From the NCBI GenBank assembly GCA_050084515.1, contig CM114274.1, positions 38,440,001 through 38,504,000 on the forward strand: a stretch of DNA of 64,000 bases, written 5' to 3'. The stretch comes from Blasia pusilla (Eukaryota > Marchantiophyta > Marchantiopsida > Blasiales). The notes under the pieces are model-generated. The model did not search any database and was not told where the DNA came from. It was given only the letters and a program-made list of their open reading frames with translations. Position 1 is the first letter of the stretch, and each line of letters opens with the position of its first letter. A program made the translations under genes and the position numbers. Shown here piece after piece: positions 57,643-64,000 of this stretch.

Positions 57643-58860
57643 GCTATGAAGGAGAAAGAAATAGACGAAACATACCAGTTCCCAACTGCCCTTGCTTCCC
57701 TCGAGTCTGTATTCTCAGCGATCCTTCAGCCTCTGATACGAACTACCCCCTAGAGTTTTCAAGTACACGAGTGTTATAAAAGCATAATCACAATCAAGTA
57801 TTCAGAGGTCACAACTAAAATATCTATTCAGAGCATTCTGCATTCCTGCTATCAAAAAGATCCTACCCCTGTCCATTACTAATGACAAAAACTAACGAGG
57901 GTACTTAGAGTAGCCCGACGGAATAACACTGTGACAAAGATAAATTCCACAAACAGCATGGACACACACAACTTCATGAATACAGCAAGTGTTGATTTAC
58001 CTGTGCAGGTACTACCATATTATGATTACGTCAATTGCATCGATTCGGATGAAGAGCTCGACATGGGTGGCTCATCAAAGGTTCAGGAGGAAGTGGTGAT
58101 GAGTGTCAGTTCTAGGCGTTGTAAGATATTTTCAATTAGTATTGTAGTATATTCTCATGCAGGGGATGGAGGACGGATACAAATTGTCTTTTTAAGAGAG
58201 CAATATTACGGGTGATCCTTTTGTATACTGGTTTGGTTTAGATCAGCTCATGATTGTAACTGTGGTTGGCCTCAGCCCTCGGAGTTTCTCAGATAAGAAA
58301 GCCCCAGTTCTGGATTTGGAACCACACTCATCTGAAGAACCATGTGGATGTCAACTCAGTAGTTTTCAAAGCGCATAAGTGGGGACGGTTGTATCTCCTT
58401 CTGCATTTCTCATGGCAGGTGTGGACTGGCGAGGAGCAGATAAGTCAATTAATTGAGGCCTTTCTCATCCACAAACAGCATGGACACACACAACTTCATG
58501 AATACAGCAAATGGGACTTCCTGATATTTTCCTTGGCTTATTGTTGTCAGGTTGTACACCCTAGTCTTCTGTCATCAGCATTCATCCTCTGAATTCATCC
58601 ACACCAGTTGCCTTAAATGAATTTTTTCTATGAATTATGCCATTCATGGTGTAAGGGTGTAGTTACACCATATTGCAGTAGCACCACAGTCCTCTGCCCG
58701 CTGTCCTAAATTCTTCATCTGAGTTATTTGTGAGGCAGTGATCCCTGCTCCATATTGCTTACACAATAGAACAAACTCTCCCAACAACAATCCCAATCCC
58801 CTTCCAAGTGTTCTGAAAGAAATTTTGGGCTGCCTCTCACTCGTTCTAAGGGCGAGGACC
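57643..58860. other. No recognisable gene; scrambled repeats
   Basis: 57834-57905 is a compressed copy of two pieces found at 54541-54590 and 55174-55206. A 42-bp sequence (CCACAAACAGCATGGACACA...) occurs at about 57947 and again at 58470. An 88-codon plus frame at about 57931-58200 is not recognised. Confidence 0.5.
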
Positions 58861-59676
58861 ACTGATTTAATTGATGAGCCTGTTTTCTCTCTACAAACAA
58901 CAAAGCACTAACATCGGCTGAATGGATCGATCCCAAAAATCAATCCTCACTTTTCAGCAATTCAACAATGGATTTGTCCCAAAAATCAAACCCGACCTGA
59001 ATCAATCCCGAGTTTTGAGCAATTTCCTAAACCATAAACCTCCACCGCTTTCAGCAGACCGACCACTGATTTAATTGATGAGCCTGTTTTCTCTCTACAA
59101 ACAACAAAGCACTAACATCGGCTGAATGGATCGATCCCAAAAATCAGTCCTCACTTTTCAGCAATTCAGCAAGGGATTTGTCCCAAAAATCAAACCCGAC
59201 CTGAATCAATCCCGAGTTTTGAGCACTTTCCTAAACCATAAACCTCCACCGCTTTCAGCAGACCGACCACTGATTTAATTGATGAGCCTGTTTTCTCTCT
59301 ACAAACAACAAAGCTCTAACATCGGCTGAATGGATCGGTCCCAAAAATCAATCTTGACTTTTCAGCAATTCAGCAAGGGATTTGTCCCAAACATCAAACC
59401 CGACCTGAATCAATCCCGAGTTTTGAGCAATTTCCTAAACCCTAAACCTCCACCGCTTTCAGCAGACCGACCACTGATTTAATTGATGAGCCTATTTTCT
59501 CTCTACAAACAACAAAGCACTAACATTGGCTGAATGGATCGGTCCCAAAAATCAATCCTGACTTTTCAGCAATTCAGCAAGGGATTTGTCCCAAAAATCA
59601 AACCCGACCTGAATCAATCCCGAGTTCTGAGCAATTTCCTAAACCATAAACCTCCACCGCTTTCAGCAGACCGACC
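58861..59676. repeat. Satellite-like tandem array, 204-bp unit, four copies
   Basis: Units begin at 58861, 59065, 59269 and 59473 (ACTGATTTAATTGATGAGCC), an exact 204-bp period, only a few substitutions per unit. Confidence 0.95.
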
Positions 59677-60580
59677 AGCGAGAGCAGATTTGCCCTCGCT
59701 GGAAACACGGAAGCATCGGATTTTGGAAAAGCCGGTCATCCGAGAGAAGACGAAGCCTTCGACATCCCCCGCGATACTCCACGGATCGGGTGGGAAAAGG
59801 TTCTAGAAATAGGAAAAGAAATAGTTCGGTTCAAACGTCGAACCCTCCTTCCACAAGTTAACTGCTAGAGGTGACGAAATCGGAGAAGCTCTGAATCTGG
59901 GGCGAGTGGTGGACGAAGCACCACCGTTGGCTTATTATCACTTGTAGCTATTTGAGCTTGAAGAACTTCTTCAAGCTCTTGACCGGGCCCCCAAATCTAT
60001 TCCAGGCGTCGGGAGATCGGATTCATCGCAAATTATGAATAAGGGAACAAGTGCCCAGAAATAGTAGTACATGAAGCGTATCCCAAAAGTGCACAGGGTA
60101 GGCAGGGAATTAGGCCTTCGAACTTCGATTCGTATTCTCCGGTGCCGAAAAGTTTCAACATGCTCGGCGCAGCTGTAACAATGATCCGCCTAATTACTTC
60201 GGAGTTACTTCGGTGAAAGGATTGCTTGTACCGAAAGTTGTCCTCTCGCACGGCGTACCATGTTCATCGCTGCTGGTCTCGACGGACACTTTCTCAAGAC
60301 CTGTCCGGTTCTAACTTCCAACTCGCCCCCCTAAAATTTCGCAAGCCTCTGGGAGCTCCGCATTCGGAGAACGAAAGAACCTACTTACCATATCATACCC
60401 GTCGCAGCGTCCTTTCTTCGCAGCGTCGACAAGGCCTTCAACGAGGTTCAGCAATATCTGACGACACAGAGAAGCAACCACACATCTCATGAACATATTG
60501 TAGAGTGCATCACCGCAATGTGTGACAGAAGGCATTTGAAGAAAAAAGAGTCCAAACAACTACACGCACCTTTGCAAACA
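59677..60580. other. Spacer between satellite arrays
   Basis: No recognised gene or domain on either strand; short frames only. Confidence 0.5.
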
Positions 60581-61858
60581 GGATACCGAGCGCGATTTGA
60601 CAACAAACGCAACAATTCGTGGAGCCCAATACTCCAGCCTCCCCCGGTGTGTAGTCCGAGCTAGTCGGACCTGAAATGCACGAACCTTAGCCATAACGTT
60701 GCAAAGAATGAAGGCCATGAACGGAACAAGGTGCAATGTGCGAAGGAAGCCATTCTTTCCTTCGCGGGAAAGCCATTCCACGAGTGGTCCCAAAAAAAAC
60801 TTACAGAAATGGGTTTAGGGCTTCGGAAGGATACCGAGCGCGACTTGACAACAAACGCAACAATTCATGGAGCCCAGCCTCCCCCGGTGTGTAGTCAGAG
60901 CTAGTCGGACCTGAAATGCACGAAACAACGAACCTTAGGCGTAACGTTGCAAAGAATTAAGGCCATGAACCGAACAAGATGCAATGTGCGAAGGAAGCCA
61001 TTCTGTCCTTCGCGGGAAAGCCATTCCACGAGTGGTCCCAAAAAAAACTTACAGAAATGGGTTTAGGGCTTCGGAAGGATATCGAGCGCGACTTGACAGC
61101 AAACGCAACAATTCATGGAGCCCAGCCTCCCCCGGTGTGTAGTCGGAGCTAGTCGGACCTTAAATGCAGGAAACAACGAACCTTAGCCGTAACGTTGCAA
61201 AGAATGAAGGCCATGAACCGAACAAGGTGCAATGTGCGAAGGAAGCCATTCTTTCCTTCGCGAGAAAGCCATTCCACGAGTGGTCCCAAAAAAAACTTAC
61301 AAAAATGGGTTTAGGGCTTCGGAAGGATATCGAGCGCGACTTGACAGCAAACGCAACAATTCATGGAGCCCAGCCTCCCCCGGTGTGTAGTCGGAGCTAG
61401 TCGGACCTTAAATGCAGGAAACAACGAACCTTAGCCGTAACGTTGCAAAGAATGAAGGCCATGAACCGAACAAGGTGCAATGTGCGAAGGAAGCCATTCT
61501 TTCCTTCGCGGGAAAGCCATTCCACGAGTGGTCCCAAAAAAAACTTACAGAAATGGGTTTAGGGCTTCGGAAGGATACCGAGCACGATTTGACAGCAAAC
61601 GCAACAATTCGTGGAGCGATTTGACAGCAAACGCAACAATACTCCAGCCTCCCCCGGTGTGTAGTCGGAGCTAGTCGGAGCTGTCTACTCAGAAATGCAC
61701 GAAACAACGAACCCTAGCCGTAACGCTGCAAAGAATGAAGGCCATGAACGGAAGAAGGTGCAATGTGCGAAGGAAGCCATTCTTTCCTTCGCGGGAAAGC
61801 CATTCCACGAGTGGTCCCAAAAAAAACTTACCGAAATGGGTTTAGGGCTTCGGAAGGA
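60581..61858. repeat. Tandem array, 240-274-bp unit, about five copies
   Basis: CTAGTCGG landmarks fall at 60661, 60901, 61149, 61397 and 61671. Each unit contains GGTCCCAAAAAAAACTTAC and GGGTTTAGGGCTTCGG, the latter including one plant-type telomere repeat. The last unit is longer because a GATTTGACAGCAAACGCAAC piece is duplicated. Confidence 0.93.
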
Positions 61859-62100
61859 ACGAGGTCATTGGACGATGTCAGAGGCCATGGGTAAACAGCA
61901 GGGATCATGTACATGGTATGGTCCCCATGTAAGTTTCATGAACATTACCATGCCATGGGGATGTCGTAGACGGATATCCGTGGCGGTCTGGTCGACACAA
62001 TATCCCGGAGAAGGGTCGATTGACGGGGGGCGGAGAAAGCACGTCGGGGTAATCCTGGGGTTAGAAATTAGTTAGGGACTTGCGGGTGGGTTAGGAGATA
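61859..62100. other. Junction between satellite array and element E
   Basis: No gene. Repeated GGGTTAGG-type runs occur at about 62056-62120 beside the start of the element leader. Confidence 0.4.
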
Positions 62101-62875
62101 ACGGGTAGGTTAGGGCGTTTGGGGGTTCCCAATTAGTGGGAGCCCCTAAGCCCGGAGCAATTAGTGCACCGGGCTTTGGCAATATCGCTCTCCACCTCCG
62201 TTTGGGCCCTATGCGCCTCTAGCCCTGCTCTGCCTCTTCCACTTTGGCTACTTCCATCCTCCTTCTACCAACTGCCGCGCGGTGCCCTATGCACCACCTC
62301 AACCTTGTTGGAGCCATAATGGCTCTTTCCCCCATCCTTGTGCGTAACCCCTGCACGGGCCCATAGTCTCGCTAATCCTGGCTCTAGGGCGCGTTGCCCT
62401 ATGCACTCGGCCAGAAGCTCTTCACTCAGCCCACTTCCAGTCCCAGCTCCAAGGTTTCCCGACTATGCCTATTCTCTCCTTCTTCCTTGGCCCTTCTACG
62501 CCTCCTGCGACTACGTGCGTACAGCGGCCCTATGTGACTGTGCGACCTACAACGCCCATGACCTAGCCTAGCCGACCTCCTCAAGGTGGCTGCAATTCCT
62601 GACCTAATGCGTTCTCTCTCTCTCTCGACACTCTTTCTGGATTCTCACAACGCTCACTCGCGCCATACCTCCCGCTACACTCTACTATTCTCCTCCGTCA
62701 TCGTGCACCAACAGAATCCTAGAAAAATGGGCAACACCTCCGCGCACAACCTTCTGAACAGAAAAATGATCACACAATGGACATACACACGTCTCCAGGG
62801 GCTCCCCACCGAGTTAACTCGCTTGCCTACTTGCAACCAACGAATTCCCCCTGCCCCCTCACATCTTTCTCATAT
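62101..62875 (-). mobile_element. 5' leader fragment of Ty3-type element E
   Basis: Read on the minus strand it follows A1 and aligns with the element B leader (GAGAAAGATG, AATTCGTTG, GCAAGTAGGCAAGCGAGTT, GGAGCCCCTGGAGACGTGTG). Carries four GCATAGGG-like motifs. The fragment stops near 62100, before gag. Confidence 0.75.
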
Positions 62876-63318
62876 AAAATCAAGAGTAATAAAAATGGCT
62901 CACCCGGCCTAAAACTCCACTCATGAATCTACATGGGCATATCAAACCACATCCACCCTCTGCTATGAGGGAATCCGGACGCTAGTACCCTAACTCCTAC
63001 ACACCCACACACGTCTATGCAAGAGAGGCCCTTCTAAGGCTCAACATGAGAAATATGGCTTGGGAAAGCCATCTTCCTCACTCTTATACCCTTGGAAAGA
63101 GCCAAAAGGCTCTTCCCCCAAAAATAGCCCTACCAACAATAACGTGCGTCCCACCTGACGGACTAAAACCAAAATAAGGAAATCGTCATAAACGACGTTC
63201 TCGACACAACAGACCTGTCGCCAACTTCATCCAACATCTCGAGACAAAGTTCCACCCAAACAGCCCACTGACTGTCTATGCCGTCGACGCGACATAACTC
63301 TACCTACGTCAAAATAAG
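62876..63318 (-). repeat. Left terminal repeat A1 of element E
   Basis: Homologous to A2 of element D and A1 of element B, including the AAGAGCC/GGCTCTT hairpin. The first 7-8 bases of the expected TGACATA start are missing or altered. As in X and B, no T segment lies between A1 and the leader. Confidence 0.82.
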
Positions 63319-63471
63319 ATTATGAAAAGATGAACCTCTTTTCATGAGGCGGTGGAGCTATGGTTCTCCTTGTCTTGTGAGTAATCAAAATCTCATTGGG
63401 AGAGTGGGTTAGAGAGAGAGATGAGAGCTTGGTTGTTTTATGATTTAATTGGAGATGTTTTAATAAACAAT
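63319..63471. repeat. Flanking direct repeat F, right copy
   Basis: 153 bp, same orientation as 44197-44351, differing by a handful of bases and a 2-bp change in an AG run. Its left edge abuts the start of element E. Confidence 0.85.
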
Positions 63472-63710
63472 TGTCTATGTGTTAAGATGCCAAGAGTCAG
63501 TATAATATCTTGATTTTATATATATGTTTTTGGTGATAGTATTATGCACATACACATCACCACACAACATACATGTCTGTCATCGAAGATACACACAAAA
63601 ACACAAGATCCCATGATAACTTATGGCATCCAAACATCGAGACGATCGGGTACCAGAATGTCTCCAATAAATCAAAGTTCACTCTCAACAATATCTCTCC
63701 ATGATGCACA

Positions 63711-63756
<46 letters not shown>

Positions 63757-63845
63757 CAAACAAAACCCACTCTCCTAATGAGACGTTTGGGTTACACACA
63801 AGTGCAAGGAGGACCATAGCTCTGCCGCCTCATGCCAAGAGGTTC
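63332..63845. repeat. Imperfect 40-bp inverted repeat around 430 bp
   Basis: 63332-63371 and 63806-63845 are reverse complements with about 6 mismatches (CATGAGGCGG...GAGCTATGG). The interval holds no gene and includes a TC microsatellite. Could be a MITE-like element or an inverted duplication of F. Confidence 0.65.
63715..63752. repeat. (TC)n microsatellite
   Basis: About 19 TC dinucleotides. Confidence 0.95.
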
Positions 63846-64000
63846 AAAAAAGAGATAATGAACCCCAAAGTTGTCTCTCCTTGGGTATGCCCTCTTCCCT
63901 CTCCCAAACTCTCTCCGTGGTAACTTACATGACACGCTTGATGTGTCTCGCATGTGACTTCCCACTTCCCAAAGTGGAAATTCAACTTTACTCAAAATAG

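Noticed and set aside
60581-61858. Interstitial telomere
   Set aside because: Only one TTTAGGG per 240-bp unit, not a tandem run of telomere repeats.
61164-62075. Repeated plus-strand frames beginning with a Met-Gln-Glu-Thr-like sequence as a gene family
   Set aside because: They are the same satellite unit translated repeatedly; each is closed within one unit.
1-64000. tRNA, rRNA, CRISPR or riboswitch features
   Set aside because: I saw no cloverleaf-like A/B box pair, rRNA segment or regularly spaced short repeat with variable spacers; a covariance search would be needed to exclude small RNAs fully.

Overview
This is a eukaryotic, repeat-dominated window. Introns are GT-AG, a TATA box sits in an LTR, and CCHC-Gag retroelements, SWIM-type Mutator transposase remnants, satellites and plant-type TTTAGGG motifs are present. 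A Ty3/gypsy family carrying a cytosine-5 DNA methyltransferase (DNMT) has been described from charophyte algae, so a streptophyte alga is my best guess. That is an inference; nothing here fixes the species.

Layout. 0.2-1.3 kb: an unrecognised broken minus-strand gene. 3.4-6.6 kb: a decayed non-LTR-type reverse transcriptase (minus) with an N-terminal C2H2 finger. 9.08-15.72 kb: the only convincing host gene, a ten-exon TPR/CHAT protease-like protein of about 1387 residues, with splice sites and phases that agree throughout. 15.9-38.8 kb: a three-level nest of retrotransposons. A Ty1/copia element (15905-38782) is split in its RNase H by Ty3-type element X (19767-38233). X is in turn split between its protease region and its DNMT by a relative, element B (23960-32956). 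Both hosts rejoin in frame across the insertions. 38.8-44.2 kb: AT-rich DNA with no recognisable genes. 44.35-48.9 kb (minus): element D, an internally deleted copy of the same family. 50.7-57.6 kb (minus): a broken Mutator-like transposase (MULE core, SWIM finger) with BED-finger and proline-rich ORFs upstream. 58.9-61.9 kb: two satellite arrays. 62.1-63.3 kb (minus): a left end (E) of the same Ty3 family, possibly the missing end of D. One 155-bp direct repeat lies just outside both D and E.

The most interesting system is the Ty3-type family (X, B, D, E). Its order is Gag (two CCHC knuckles), aspartic protease, DNMT, RT, RNase H, DDE integrase, PHD finger. It therefore couples a DNA-methylation writer to a putative chromatin reader. 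Its ends are not ordinary LTRs. The left end is A1 alone. The right end is B1, two bases, A2, B2, the split-direct-repeat order known from tyrosine-recombinase DIRS/PAT elements, here on a DDE-integrase element with 4-bp target duplications. All copies here are dead: X has lost its protease and its DNMT Cys, B keeps the Cys but is frameshifted, and D has lost everything between DNMT motif I and the 3' end.
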